Positions 48,701-61,448 of a DNA stretch of 64,000 nt are shown piece after piece. Position numbers and translations under genes: made by a program. Below the pieces are notes generated by a model. The model was given only the letters and a program-made list of their open reading frames with translations. It was not told where the DNA came from and did not search any database. This DNA comes from Myoxocephalus aenaeus (Eukaryota > Chordata > Actinopteri > Perciformes > Cottidae), in assembly GCA_038501785.1 (NCBI GenBank), contig JBAMJR010000102.1, forward strand, positions 1,319,501-1,383,500. The letters run 5' to 3'. The first letter of the stretch is position 1. Each line of letters begins with the position of its first letter.

Positions 48701-51700
48701 CACATTTTAGTGACAGTATGGTTTTAAGCATTATGTTTTTCCCCTCAATTTAATTCAGAGTTGTTTTAATATTGAAACCAATTCCATGTCCTCATCTGAT
48801 GTTTGTTTTTCTTGCATAACGCAGCCTAGTGCACGCTTGCTGGCATCACAGCTTTTCTGTAATCGTTTCCAGAAATGTTTGTTTGGTGTCCTGTAGTGTC
48901 TCTTTATCCTCTTGAACCAAATACAGTTGAAACTGTTCAACCAACCACAGGGTGCTCACTGAAGCATACTGTCAATGTTGATGCCTTGTTTTACTACTGG
49001 CAATAGTTTTTAAGTTAGTGCAATAAGGAACATGTGAGTTTTATTTATTTATATATATATATATTGTGGTCCACCTTTGATTTACTTTCTGTCTTTATTT
49101 ATTTATTTTCACCCCTTCTCTGTCTGCGTTTAGACCTCATGGGAGACGGTAGGGAAGAAGAAGCCCCTGGTGAAGGAGGGTCCGTCAGACAGCAAGGAGA
49201 ACAAGGAAAACAGGGAGAAGAAAGGAGAGCGGGAAGCTAGCAAGGGCCGTGCGGCAGCCAACCGCAAGGGCAGGGGGGCCAGTCGCAGTCGACCGGGTAA
49301 ACCTGACCTTCCTTTGAATCCAGCTCCGAGTCTCCGGCCTCTTCTGCATCAGTATCGGTGTGTTTTGATTATATAATGCTGCTTCTAATGCGCTGTCTTT
49401 GCACACGTGCAGCACGTCCAGAGGAGAATGGCGTGGAGGTCACACCAGTGGACAGGGGTTCAGACCGAGGTCGGAGGGCCAGAGGTGGCGGCCGAGGTGA
49501 GCGCATGCACTGTCACGACCCGGCTGCCGGTAAAACACCGGTCAGCACACCCAAAACACCGGAGGGGATGTTGTTGACCGGTTTGTTTGAATGGCACGCA
49601 GGATCTGGAGGCCGAGGCCGAGGGAGAGGTCCACCGGGGAGCCGGTTCTCAGCCCAGGGAATGGGGTATGGTGGCCACACACATGCACACTCTCAGAGGG
49701 TTTCACACACTTTTTAGGCGTAAATTAGAGGGTTTTTTTTCAGGCTAGGAAATTGTATTTTGTTTGGATTTTGTTTCTATTGTGAGTCTTAAGTCACCTG
49801 TCCCATTAAGATGTGTTACCTGAATATAAACATATCTCTACTCAACCTCTGCAAAGCACGATAAACCCAAAGACCAGAAATCAATATATCATCCCTCTTC
49901 TAATGGGAGCTTCGTCCACTCAATAGTATGATAATAAATATTATTACTCGAGACACTGTTTATTAGGAAAATAATGAACTGGATCTGTCAACCACTTTCT
50001 GCCCCTTCAGTTTATTTCTGTCACTAAATACACCTCTCCTCGACTCTTCCCCAGCACCTTCAATCCAGCGGACTACACCTCAGAGGCGCGGTCAGGGAAC
50101 ACGCAACCGGAGGTGTGGGACCCGGAGGCCAACAACAGCACAGAGGGGACAGGTGAGCTCACACCTCTTCACCTGTCACAGCTGTGTGTGTGTGTGTGTG
50201 CGATGCAGACGGCACAGTGTAGCTTTTTATCCAAATGTTCATAAGCTAAGTGTCCTGCATTGTGTTAACCTACCTATCACCTGTATTTAAACATTATGAC
50301 CTATCATTGGCTGCTCTCTAGTTCCATGGAGGGGTACCTTGGAAGACTGGGCATCTGAGGACTGGAGTGAGGATGTTAGTGTGAGTTGACACGATTACAG
50401 GAGAAGTCTGTCAATAACACAGTTTTGGTGTAAATGTTAAACCCTTCTGTCTGTTGTTTTTGTTCCTGCAGCTCTCAGAGACCAAAGTGTTCACCTCCTC
50501 AAGTGCACCTGCTGCTGAGAATCACATCACACCTGGGCAAAGGTGAGTAACTGGCTCAACTATAACATGCTACATTGGCCATTAATTTCACAACAAATAC
50601 CGGCTATTTTGTGCAACAAAGTGCTCGGTAGTTTCGGTTTAACTTAACTTTTGGTAAATGTTCAATTGCTTTATAAAATTAATACCATACAAGATTTACT
50701 TGTATCTAAACTTTGAATTCATGTCCTGCAGGCATTTTGGAATTGACTTTTGACCCTTGACCAACTGTTTCTGTGTTAGTCTGGACCTCGGCTCTCTGCT
50801 GCAGAAGCCTGTAGCTGGAGGAAGAGAGCCACCTTCGTCCTCTTCCTCTCAGAGTCTGGTCTTCACTAACTCCCACCACCACCACCACCAGACACCGCAA
50901 CAGCAGCCGCCTCCCAGTCGCAACGCCACCAGTAGCACCAGCTATGCTCATGCTGCTCTGGTAAAAACAAAACAAAAGTTGCTTTTGATACTCTGCACCC
51001 TTTTTCTTTTCATACGCATTCCTTCATCCATCGCATGTAAATAAACTGGCACACAGAAACAACGGCCGGTGATGACACTTCCTCCTTCTGTCTGTGCCAG
51101 TCGTCGGTTCTGGGAGCTGGTTTTGGGGACTTGGGGCAGACCAAACGGGCTCAGCCCAGCGCTGGAGCTCAGATACTGGAACAGCTGAAGGGCCCTGGCT
51201 TGGGTCCGCTACCTTCATCCCAGGCTGCGCCTCCTGCCAGCACCCAAGGAAGCAACACTTCCATTTGCCGACTGCCCGGCCTGGGAGCACCTGTACCTCC
51301 ACCGTCCTCATCGTGCTGGGACATGAAGGCTTCGGATTCCAACAGCACCTCGCTGTCCTCGCAGTTCAGCCGTAAGTGTTGAAGTGGGACTGTCAGTGGG
51401 GCAGCCATCAGCAAGTTTTCCTGTTTTTGCATAGGCATGCATTCTTATTTCTAATCCTGTGTCTGCAGGTGAGTTTGGGCTGCAGCCAGAGCCTTCTCTG
51501 GTGCTGAGCCAGCTGGTTCAGAGGCACAGCGGCCCGTCCTTGCCTCTGGCGCGTCAACCCAGTCCTCCGTCGCAACAACAAGCGCCCCCTGCTTCAGCCT
51601 CGCCTGCTTCCCACCACACCGGCACGCCAGCACAGGCGGGCCCGGTGATGACTGCTGCTGGTGCTAAACCTCCTGGCGCAGGGCTGGACCCTCAGTGTGG

Positions 51701-52235
51701 CAACACACCACAGCAGCAACGGGCGCAGCTCAAAGGCCAGAAACGAAGGATACCTCCCACATCGAAGGTGGGCGATTTGATGTTGACGGACAGAAAGTTA
51801 CGATTACAATCCGATGTGGCTACGCTTGAGTTCAGATCCGGGTTTGTCTTTGAAGGAAGTCACTGTCCTGTGTGGGTTTGAGATTGTCACGGCAACAATC
51901 TCACATATCGAAGCAAATCTTTTGTAAATGACCACATACAAGGTCGTTCTATGCGCTTAAAAATCACGGCCCTGAAACCTGGCTGTTCCCTCCATTCTGG
52001 CAGATCCCCTCCACGGCGGTAGAGATGCCCGGCTCGGCCGACGTCCCTGGGCTAAACCTCCAGTTTGGCGCTCTCGACTTCGGCTCGGAGTCGGCATTGC
52101 CGGAGTTTGGAGTCGTTGACAATTGTGCGATGGCGGCATCCAGGGAGTCCACACCGGCTCCTGCACCGGGACCAGGAGCACAGAGCCAGACAAGCTTGTA
52201 CTCCAAACCACTCAGGTACTGACCAGTTCTATCTT

Positions 52236-52293
<58 letters not shown>

Positions 52294-55200
52294 GATAACA
52301 GGAACTGAGTTTGATTCTAAAACGCAACAGATCAGAAATGACATGGATGAAAGTGCCTTCATGCCGGGGTTCTTACGGTCATGGAAAACCTGGAAAAGTT
52401 ATGGAATTTTAAAATGGTTATTTCCAGGCCTGGAAAAGTCCTTGAAAAAAATAAAACCCCAAAGGTTTTGTAAAAGTCATGTAAATGTGTTATATTCATG
52501 TGTTCATGTCGTTCACTTACGCTGAGTTTGAAATAATGAATATGCTTTTAAAAGAAAGACGCTCAAAATATAAGCAGGCATACATACAGGCATCTATATA
52601 AATGTTTATTCTTTTAATCAAACTATTGTCTCGTTCATTTGTGTCATTTAAGGTTTACTGTATGCTTTGTATTCTCATTGTTAGTTTAAATACTACATTT
52701 ACTCACTTTTTCATGTTTACACCCAGATTTCACAAAATGTTTGGTCATGGAAATTTTGTTAAAAGTCATGGAAAGGTAATGAAATCCATTGTTCAGGATG
52801 TGTATGAACCCTGTGTAAACAAAGTTAACTCATAACCTTTTCTTTCTCCCGCTGTGGTCTTGCAGTGAGTCGCTGGGCAGCTCTCTCTCTGTTGCCCTGC
52901 CTCTGCCTCTCAGCTGCTCAGAGCCGGTGTACCACTCCTCCGTGCCGCTGCCCAGCCTGACTCCCTCCTCATTAGGGACCGCCGGCTCCTCCAACCCGCC
53001 CTCGTGTTCTTCGACAGCCTCCAGCACCTCTGTACCCTCCTCTCACTACTCCACAGTGGGGGGAAGTTACGACGGGACCATGAACCCTCACACGCGACTG
53101 GCCTTTTCCCAGAGTAAAGAGGCCACGGGACCAGTCATGGTGAGCTGAGATGGCCAAGTTATTCCAATTTGCACTTATTAGAGATGAGATATCGTCCAAA
53201 TTCAAACATTCCTCGCATTTCTAAATCTCGTATAAACTGAGAAATGACCACGACCGTCAGCCCCATGTTGGGAAACTGAGACTGTGTGAAAGGTTGTTTC
53301 AGCATATTTGTTCAAATTAGATATATTTAACTTTTTGGTAGCACTTTATAATAAGTACACACTATTTAGCATTAGTAAAGCATGACTAAACACTGAATTC
53401 ATCATTTATAAAGCATTATTCCAACATGAACACTCATTAGTAACTCATTCATAAACACAGTTATAGATGTTTGATTCTTGATTAATAAGCTTGGGTTTTA
53501 GATGAGGTCACATAACATACTTAACTAATACTTAACTAACGGGTAGTAACTACCTGAATTAATCATGAATTGCAGCATTTTTTATCATTTACTAACACTT
53601 TACAAATTATCTTATTAATCATCTATATGGGGGAATCCATCATTTATAAAGTATGAAAACCCAAGCTTATTAATCAAGACTGTGTTTATGAATTGCATAC
53701 TAATGAGTTACTAATGAGTGTTCATGTTGGAATAATGCTTTATAAATGATGAATTAAGTGTTTACTCATGTGTTTACTTATTATAAAGTGCTATCAACTT
53801 TTTTGATAGCACTTTCTTAACATCGCCCCTCAACTTAAGACAATCACACGTTATAGCAAGGGCATGAATTCTGTTTTGGTTTTCACCTTTTTTATCTGGT
53901 CATCTCCTATGTAATTCAAGTCTGTACTGAATGTAATGATGTTTTGTTCGGACAGTGTACAAATTTCCCCTTGGGGATGAATAAAGTATATATCTAACCA
54001 TCCGTAGATGGATATGATAGTGGTCTTGATCTGTTATCAGTATACTCTGACACTGAGCTGCGTTTTTATATCACCAGAATGGTCTGAATGGTGTCAGGAC
54101 CTCTACTGCTCTAGACAGTAAGTTCCCTCCTACTGACGTGTTTGTTCACGTCTAGAAAGAGCCACCTTTTTCTTTTGCCGACGCTGCGTTGAGTCTAAGT
54201 CTTTTTCTTTCCTCCTCTTCTCAGCTTTATCAGCATCCTCGACACCGAAGCCAGAGTCGCCGTCTCTGAACCTCAGCACCAACGGTGCCTCGGCCCCCTC
54301 CTCCCACTTAGCATCCACCCTGCCTGCACACAGCTCCGCCACGCTCTCCAACCTGGCACAGGACCTGCCCTCAGCCAGCCACCTGAACTCGCTCAACAGG
54401 TGACAAACCCGCATACAAGCAGACACGACCAGCGAGGCAAAGAAACTGAACTTTGAAATTCATTGCAAAGTTGAATTTACTAGGTTTTATTGGCCATGTT
54501 CTGTCAGCTTAAACTCTCAAGAGGTGCAGTGTAGTCGGCACCTGCAGCTGCCACTCATCTGTGCACATTTCTTTTTATAACAATGATACTTTCTTGACAT
54601 TTAAAAAGGATCTTTTGCATCCAAAAACAAATTGAGTTGATTGAATTGAGCGGTACCGGCATTAAAAACTAAATTCTGATGACCACATCTGTACACTGAT
54701 CCTGTCTTTCCTCTCTGCCTTCACTCCACAGTCATGTCAGCAATCATTCCTCAGTGTCGGTTTTGGGCTCCAGCTCTCTGACTGTAAGTACACGTCTCGT
54801 CTTCCCCAAGCATTTTGTAACCGCTGATGCTGTTACATCCCACATGAAACTACACGGCTTCAGGATGATCTGTATTCCAGTACTGAATGCCAGTTAAAGT
54901 CACAGCCACAGACTCTTTTCAGACTGTACTCGGTGCTGTTTATATGGCTGCAACTGACAAACGACACACTCGTGAATGCGTTGTAAATCTAAAAGATCGA
55001 GCACTCATTTCAAATGACGTTGATTCTTCCTCCCTGTCCGCAGTACACCAGCGTTGACAACAGCAGCGTGAGCTCTCTGGCTCCCTCCACTGGCTCCTAC
55101 ACGTCATCGCAGCCCTCGGCGCACCACTCGACCCACAACAGCAGCAACAGTAGCAGCGGCATCAGCCACATGGCCAACATGGGCAACATGGGCAACCACA

Positions 55201-57680
55201 TGGGCAACATGGGCAACCACATGAGCGGCACGGTCGGCGGCATCGTCGGCGCCAGCGTGCTTCACTCCGCTGCCATTGCCGCCAGCTCGGCGCTGGGACT
55301 TGGCTCCAATGGAGCTACTGCCACGTCCAACCTCTCGGCACAGAGGACCACGGCCCTGCTCTCCTCCGCCGCTGGTGAGCACGAGACGCGGGGACAGTGC
55401 GACGGGTTGTTTTCACTCATTTGTTGAGCTCCCGTGCCGATATAAGCCCAAATACGTGTTGCTGTTGGTTCACATGAAAGTATAGTACATGAAAGTGATG
55501 GTTGTTGTGTCGTTGTTGTGACAGGTAAAGCTCCTCCTAATTTATCCCAGGGAGTGCCCCCTCTACTGCCCAACCAGTATATCATGGGCCCAGGGGGGCT
55601 GCTGCCAGCATACCCCGTAAGTAGACCTTCAGGGTCTAGAATCATGGCAGTGTGCTGGATTGTCTTGTAAATCGGTGATGTGTGTGTGTGTGTGTGTGTG
55701 TGTGTGTCACATTCTGCTGTTTTCCTAGCTGATGATGCCTGTCCTTTGTGTTTCACAGCAGATCTATGGTTACGAAGACCTCCATATGCTCCAGTCCAGA
55801 CTGCCAATGGTGAGCCTCATCCCCACACTCTGTCGTACTAAATCAACGTATTTGTGTTGTTGTGTGGCTCTTCTGATCCTCTCTGGATCCTTTAGCCCTC
55901 TTTGCAGGATTACTATGGAATCACGTTCCCCGGCCCCACAGCGACTCTCTCTGGTAGAGACGGGAGCCTAGCCAACAACCCCTACTCAGGTAAAGCACCT
56001 CCCACCTTTGCTGGCCTGCTCCCAAATCCTAAATTCCTGTGTTTTTTTTTTTTGTTCTCGACTGACATCTCAACTGTTTGTTAGGAGAAGTCACAAAGTT
56101 TGGCAGGAATGACTCCACCTCCCCGGCACCCCCCGCAAGCCTGGCGGCCTCGCAGGCTTCCCAGGGCCAGAACCAAGGACAGAACCAGGCCCAGCCTCAG
56201 CCTCCCCAGGCCCAGCCTCAGCCCCAGGGCCAGCCGCAACACCACAGCAGTCAGCAGGCCTTTCTGCCCCCGGGCTACAGCTACACAGGCCTGCCTTACT
56301 ACACCGGGGTGCCCGGTGCCGTACCCAGTGCCGCTGCCTTCCAGTACGGTCACACCATGTTCGTTCCTCCCGGGGGCCCGGGCCCGGCCTCGGCCAAGCA
56401 GCACAGCATGGGCCTCGGCCTGGGAAACCCCTCGGCGAGCCCCTTCCAGCAGCAGACGCAGCAGCAGCCCAGTGGTTACGGCCAGCACGCCTTCAGCTCA
56501 GGTTAGGGAGCACACCAGTTCATATAGTTCGCTGAAATGTATTTGATTCTGGGTTAAGGAGTTCCCAAAATCTTATCGCGTGTACGGTTGGAACACTGAA
56601 CGTAGTTTTCTTGTGCAGGGTATGAGGAGCTGACAGCGGGGCCAGCAGGAGTGGACTACAGTAAAGGATACAACTCCTCCTCACAGGCACAAGCCAAATC
56701 TGCTGCTTCTGGGCCCGGGAAAGGTAAGCAGAAGAAACAAACCGTTTTAAATATGTTCATTTGGAATTCTGTGTAAATGTTGCTGTCATTCTGCTAGGTG
56801 TCTCAGTGACGTCCAGTAACTCCGGTGTGCCAGACATCAGTGGAAGTGTTTACAATAAGACCCAGGTGAGCCTCAACCATCCCACCCACTGTTGTCTCGC
56901 TGTATAATTAGTGTTTGTACCAGTCACATTTAGTTATATCATGACAAGACAAAACAATCCAAAACTGCGGCACTAAAACACCGCACACTCACGAGCCACG
57001 ATCATCATAAAAACACTCAGCTTGTCAAACTAAAGATCTGATTTGTTGAAGTCCATGACAATCAACGACAACGTCCACTCCCCGTGTACTTTAATCTGCA
57101 AAGGCCGGCTTAAACTGCTTTGCATCCATAGAGACACAGGAGGAGAAAATCTGATTGGATGAAACCAGCTGCACTGAAAGCAGTGCTGAAGGCTGAAGGC
57201 AGAGCAACAGAGGAAGACAGGAGCTGTGCAATGAGAAAATAAGCTGGTTTATACTAATGCGTAATCAGGTTTTGAGTTTAATTGGTACTTTCTCCTCCGT
57301 CTGCAGTCTTTTGATAAGCAGGGTTTCCATGCGGGGACACCTCCTCCCTTCAGTCTGCCATCAGCACTGGGGGGCCCGGGGCCTCTGAACCCTGGAGCCG
57401 CTCCTGGAGGCTATGCACCGGCCCCATTCCTCCACATCATGCCTCACCAGCAACCACACTCGCAGATGCTGCACCACCATCTAGCTCAGGATGGACAGGT
57501 AACACCCGCAGACTTATGGTCGTCGGCTGCGTTTTACCGTTTCTTTTCCTCGGTCACTTACACGTTACGTCTTTCCATGTGCAGGGCGGTCCGAGCCAAC
57601 GAGGCCAGACCAGCAGCCTGCAGCAGAAGAGCCAAGTCAACAAGTCGAGCTACGGCAGCTCCCCCTACTGGGCCAACTGA
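45704..57680 (+). CDS. UBAP2: UBAP2, ubiquitin-associated protein 2 (Lingerer family)
   Basis: UBA- and RGG-containing RNA-associated protein of stress granules and ubiquitin signalling. I traced 26 coding exons, all in phase, about 1,251 residues (human 1,119): 45704-45799, 46104-46181, 46402-46512, 49134-49296, 49413-49496, 49602-49665, 50055-50152, 50322-50374, 50472-50542, 50780-50960, 51101-51371, 51469-51767, 52004-52215, 52866-53139, 54078-54117, 54225-54399, 54732-54783, 55044-55374, 55525-55616, 55759-55809, 55908-55989, 56085-56501, 56619-56723, 56798-56865, 57307-57498, 57585-57680. The UBA lies near residues 48-90 (LMEVTGKNQDECMVALHDCN). An RGG/GRGRG segment follows, then EDLSETKVF, the Lingerer block VEMPGSADVPGLNLQFGAL, PPGYSYTGLPYYTGVPG and the end GSSPYWAN. 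UBAP2 rather than UBAP2L is supported by GSLLQKPV and by neighbours. Confidence 0.95.
46862..48045. mobile_element. Nonautonomous hAT-like element in UBAP2 intron 3
   Basis: Ends are perfect inverted repeats, CAGTGTTTCCC on the left and GGGAAACACTG on the right, flanked by CAGAC on both sides. G-rich runs lie just inside each end. No transposase frame was recognised in about 1.2 kb. Confidence 0.7.
52241..52291. repeat. (AT)n microsatellite
   Basis: About 25 AT units in UBAP2 intron 13. Confidence 0.95.
52358..52816. mobile_element. MITE-like repeat in UBAP2 intron 13
   Basis: Starts with GGGGTTCTTACGGTCATGG and ends with TGTGTATGAACCCTG, related inverted ends. The interior repeats TCATGGAAAACCTGGAAAAG-like words common in fish genomes. 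Boundaries are approximate. Confidence 0.5.
53337..53795. mobile_element. Fold-back MITE with long inverted repeats (hAT-like)
   Basis: The left arm starting GGTAGCACTTTATAATAAG and the right arm ending with its near reverse complement give arms of nearly 200 bp. AACTTTTT on both sides (53329-53336 and 53796-53803) is an 8-bp target duplication. It sits in UBAP2 intron 14. Confidence 0.8.
53806..53997 (+). mobile_element. L2-type LINE 3' end fragment
   Basis: Ends with AAATTTCCCCTTGGGGATG, AATAAAG and a short TATC tail, the same terminus as at about 3550-3595. Confidence 0.55.
55681..55707. repeat. (TG)n microsatellite
   Basis: Thirteen TG units in UBAP2 intron 19. Confidence 0.9.
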
Positions 57681-58671
57681 GATGGCTACATCTTCAGTGT
57701 GTGTGTGTGTGTGCGTGTGTGTGCATGGACACAGACACCAACACACAGCACCACACCTGCGTATCTTACTGATGAGAACATAGAGGGACAAACCATTTTA
57801 CGACACAAGCTAAAACACACACTACCGCCCCTCCCTCCCCTTTGCTCTGTATATCCCCTTTTCAAATTTATGGCTGTTGTATGTAAAATATATTTATGTA
57901 TGTATTTATACAGTATATATGTATTGGTAGGACATAAAATGTGGTTTTCTGCATTTGGTTTTTATTTTGAAGGACATTTTATTTCAAAAAAATGAGAATG
58001 CTAAGTCATGGAGATGAAGTTGGTGAATATACTTGAACACAAGCATCTTGTGATGTGGATTTTTTTTGTATGCATACATGAACTGAGAATGATGTACATA
58101 AATTCTACACATCATTTTCATGGCAAAGGCCTTTTTTTGTTTTAGAAGAAATACGTTTTTGTAACTTTAGTCTCCCGCATCTGTGAATCTTATATTGAGG
58201 GTGACTTGAGTTGATAGCTTGACTTTTCTTTTTACCCCGTTTCCCTCCATCTGTCTCTCATTCCTCGACTCTTACTAGTTGGCTGGTTTTACCAGCCAGG
58301 CCTTGGATTTGATGTCATTTTAACATTGGTTTAATCCTTGTTGTCCAAATTAAAAGTTCTTAACAGTTTATATGGGTCTGGAATCAATACTTAACCACTT
58401 TGTTTTGCTGGACAGACCCAATAAGTTTCAAGGCCATGCAGAATCCTACTAATCCATTGTGAACCAAACTGTTCCCAGTAGACTAGGCAGTATCTGATTA
58501 GACTACTGAACTACCAAAGGATGGAACTGTGCCAAACAAGGTCAGGACCCCGGCAGCTTGGACGGCAGCACCATCAGGCCCAAGCACCATGCACTGCTTC
58601 AGGCCCGGTTCAGGCTCCAGTAGCAATATAACTTAAAAGTATCAGTATAAATATGATGCTCAAATAATAAA
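57681..58671 (+). other. UBAP2: UBAP2 3' UTR
   Basis: No gene after the UBAP2 stop. A short TG tract is at about 57697-57722. Candidate polyadenylation signals are ATTAAA at 58349-58354 and AATAAA at 58666-58671. The second lies just before the duplicated NOP56 3' flank, so the first is preferred. Confidence 0.5.
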
Positions 58672-58848
58672 CACAAACTAGTAACTGCAGCATATGATAC
58701 AAACATAGCAGGACCATATTTACTTTTTAAAGAATACTGTTTCGACCATTTATATGCTACAGCAAAAAAAACAGAAGCCTATTTTCTTTTGTTGTTGGAT
58801 TTATTGGGGTATGGAATCCACATGATTATAGCAATATGCATTTATTGG

Positions 58849-58941
58849 ATGCTCCATTATCTGTGGCAGCGGCTTCCTCCACAACGACCTCCACCTCACC
58901 TTCTTCTTAACGACGGGGGTGTCTGCGTCGCCATTCTCAGC
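58849..58941 (-). pseudogene. NOP56: Second, shortened copy of the NOP56 tail exon
   Basis: The same acceptor and AENGDADTPVVKKK start as 60857 is followed by an internally deleted, frame-altered tail. Its downstream flank (about 58687-58765) matches 60046-60125, the flank of the first copy, so tail exon and flank were duplicated together. Confidence 0.75.
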
Positions 58942-59150
58942 CTGCAAGAAAGTACATAAAATACATTTAAAAAAAGATTATATTCTATCAAATTCTATTC
59001 ATTAATCTTGTTGACTCTAAATATACCAGAAGAATTTCCCAACATGTATCACTAAAGTGTTTCTTTAGTACATCCATTATACTCCCTCTTAGACCATTGT
59101 TTTAATTTTATGTTATGTTTATACCATGTATATGGTATATATTATATTTG

Positions 59151-59153
<3 letters not shown>

Positions 59154-59190
<37 letters not shown>
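59154..59190. repeat. (AT)n microsatellite
   Basis: About 18 TA units downstream of the shortened NOP56 tail copy, in otherwise featureless AT-rich DNA (about 58950-59530). Confidence 0.9.
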
Positions 59191-59195
<5 letters not shown>

Positions 59196-59539
59196 TAAAT
59201 ATTTTAATTTTATTTGAGACATCAAAACAAAAAAAAGAATTGAAAATAAATAATGGGAAGAAAAAGATAAATATCATATTATGCATGTACATTAAGTTTT
59301 TTCTTTCCTGATTACAAAACTTACAATAGACAAATTGGAAAGTAACAACAATAGAGTAAACATACTCTATTATATACTGTACATATAAACAATAAAGTAA
59401 TAGGTGGTTGTGTAGTGACACTTATGCCAGTGCGAAAAAGAATAGCAATAAGAGTGAGGTCAATATAGTAAAACACTATTTTAACTTAAATTTACATTTG
59501 AATAACATACGATTTAAAACAAACGTAAAAACATAAAGT

Positions 59540-59905
59540 GTCTTCATCAGGTAACTGGGATGTGTGGTGTGTTGATGTTCAGGTAACTGGGATGTGTGAT
59601 GATGTTCATCAGGTAACTGGGATGTGTTGATGTTCAGGTAACTGGGACGTGTGTTGATGTTCATCAGGTAACTGGGATGTGTGGTGTGTTGATGTTCATC
59701 AGGTAACTGGGATGTGTGTGTGTGTTGATGTTCATCAGGTAACTGGGATGTGTGTGTGTGTTGATGTTCATCAGGTAACTGGGATGTGTGATGTGTTGAT
59801 GTTCATCAGGTAACTGGGATGTGTGTGTGTGTTGATGTTCATCAGGTAACTGGGATGTGTGTTGATGTTCATCAGGTAACTGGGATGTGTGATGATGTTC
59901 ATCAC
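59540..59905. repeat. Minisatellite, 23-36 bp unit, about 11 copies
   Basis: Each unit has GGTAACTGGGATGTGTG followed by TTGATGTTCATCA, with length variation from a GTGTGT run and losses of TCA. It lies between the two NOP56 tail-exon copies. Long minus-strand frames through it (such as DEHQHTSQLP repeats) are a by-product of the repeat. Confidence 0.93.
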
Positions 59906-60591
59906 GCTGAACGTCTACTCCCACGCAGGTTGAGCCAAACAGCAGCATCCTCTGTGCCGTTCTCCTGAGGTTTAGTGAAGCATAAAACTCATCCAGTTTA
60001 AGAGAGTTGAACTTCTCCTTTAAGACGGAGTCACATTGAAGATGAATGCAGCATATGATAACACAGCAGGGCCATATTTACTTTTTAAAGAATACTGTTT
60101 GACCATTTATATGCTACAGCAAGTAGCTACAGTTAAATGCCAGTCAAGCGATGAAGTAACACCACCTCTTGCTTCAGACTGTTATGAAGTCAAAACCTGA
60201 TGCATTTCAGCTTCTCCAAAGGTCTGCCATCTTTACAGCATTATACAGGACATGAGGTCCAAAGGGGCCAAGAGCAGCTCAAGTACTGCTGATGAGTTGC
60301 ATATAAAAAGATGGCGTCCTAATGAGTGACTTGAAGAGTCCATCGTGATCACATAAGTCAACCTCACAGTGACGTTCATGGAGATCCGTAACGGCAAAAA
60401 CACAACATGCACCATGATTTACTTGACAAAGTTTAATGAGAAGCTATTTACAGAAGTACAAGTAAATGTCACCGACTTCGAAGGCACAGTTATAAGCATT
60501 TCTTTGCAGTCTAACCTGTTTGGAGGTTTCCAAAAAAACAAAAATAAAATACTGTACACAAATATAACGATTTAGTCTTTGACCACAGTCT

Positions 60592-60857
60592 CTAATCTGT
60601 GGCTTTTTTCTTTTTAGACACCAGCGTTTCTAGGAGCTCTTCTGCTGGCTCTGCATCCACGGTCTCAGCTTTTCGTTTCTTTTTTGAAAGAGTTTTGGTT
60701 TCCTCAGCTCTATTATCTGTGGCAGCGACCTCCTCCACCTCAGACTTTGTTTCTTTTCCTTCTTCCCTGGCGTGTCTGCGCCGTTCTCCTCTACCTCCAT
60801 CTTCTCGGCGGCTTGCTTTTTCTTAACGACGGGGGTGTCTGCGTCGCCATTCTCAGC
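60592..60857 (-). pseudogene. NOP56: NOP56 Lys-rich C-terminal exon T with a frame break
   Basis: After TCGCAG the frame reads AENGDADTPVVKKKQAAEKM and GADTPGKKEKK. At about 60745-60757, in an A-rich stretch, the sensible acidic/basic tail continues in a different frame (KSEVEEVAATDN and SKKKRKAETVDAEPAEELLE) to a stop at 60594-60592. Read straight, the original frame stops at 60632-60630. A one-base loss in the A-run is the simplest explanation. Confidence 0.7.
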
Positions 60858-61074
60858 CTGCGAGAAAGTAGAGAAAGTTACGCAAACATATTGATATCGT
60901 TTAGTACTGCCAAGCTAGCTGTAAATACACACACACACGGCTGCAATGTCTGACTCACTTCAGTGATCAAGTCCATTGTCTGGGACCAGCCAACGGTTAG
61001 GAGTCAATCTTATATAGCATGTCGTACTTTGACACTTGATCCTCACAAGCTGCAGGGTCATTTTCTGAGCTCAC

Positions 61075-61184
61075 CTCTTTTATGACATCCACATTCTTCC
61101 GTGGCACGTTGCCAGTTTCATAGAAAGTCAGGCGCTCTTCCACCTGTCCACGCAGCTTCTCACCATACACACTTGTGGGAACCT
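61075..61184 (-). pseudogene. NOP56: NOP56 exon S
   Basis: 110-bp exon with TTGCAG acceptor and GAG|GTGAGC donor. Encodes EVPTSVYGEKLRGQVEERLT and then FYETGNVPRKNVDVIKE. In known NOP56 it is followed by an AMVQAEEA-type exon, which is absent from the 217 bp before exon T. Confidence 0.85.
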
Positions 61185-61316
61185 CTGCAAGAAAATCCAG
61201 TCAAAAGAAATTAATGACAAAGCCTGCAGTGGACAACTGGTTGTGAGCATATTCAAACACGTTCCTCAGTACCACTCACACACTGTGCAACTATTTCACT
61301 CTGATAATCTTAATCA

Positions 61317-61448
61317 TCTTGTTTCTCTCGACAGGTCCGAAGTGAGGATGTGTGCCTTCACTACAGGTTTAAGAGAGCGATAAGTACTCTGCCCCCCTGT
61401 GTTGGTCACCAAGGACACTTATTGGTCCAGAGTGGGCAAATAGGGGGC
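61317..61448 (-). ncRNA. Candidate H/ACA snoRNA, copy 3
   Basis: Third 132-nt copy, now downstream of the chimeric R exon. The H box and ACA box are kept and the 3' tail reads AGA instead of AGC. Its surrounding intron also matches the other two copies. Confidence 0.58.

Noticed and set aside
59664..59948. Minus-strand frame of repeated DEHQHTSQLP units
   Set aside because: Produced by the minisatellite; no start context or conserved protein.
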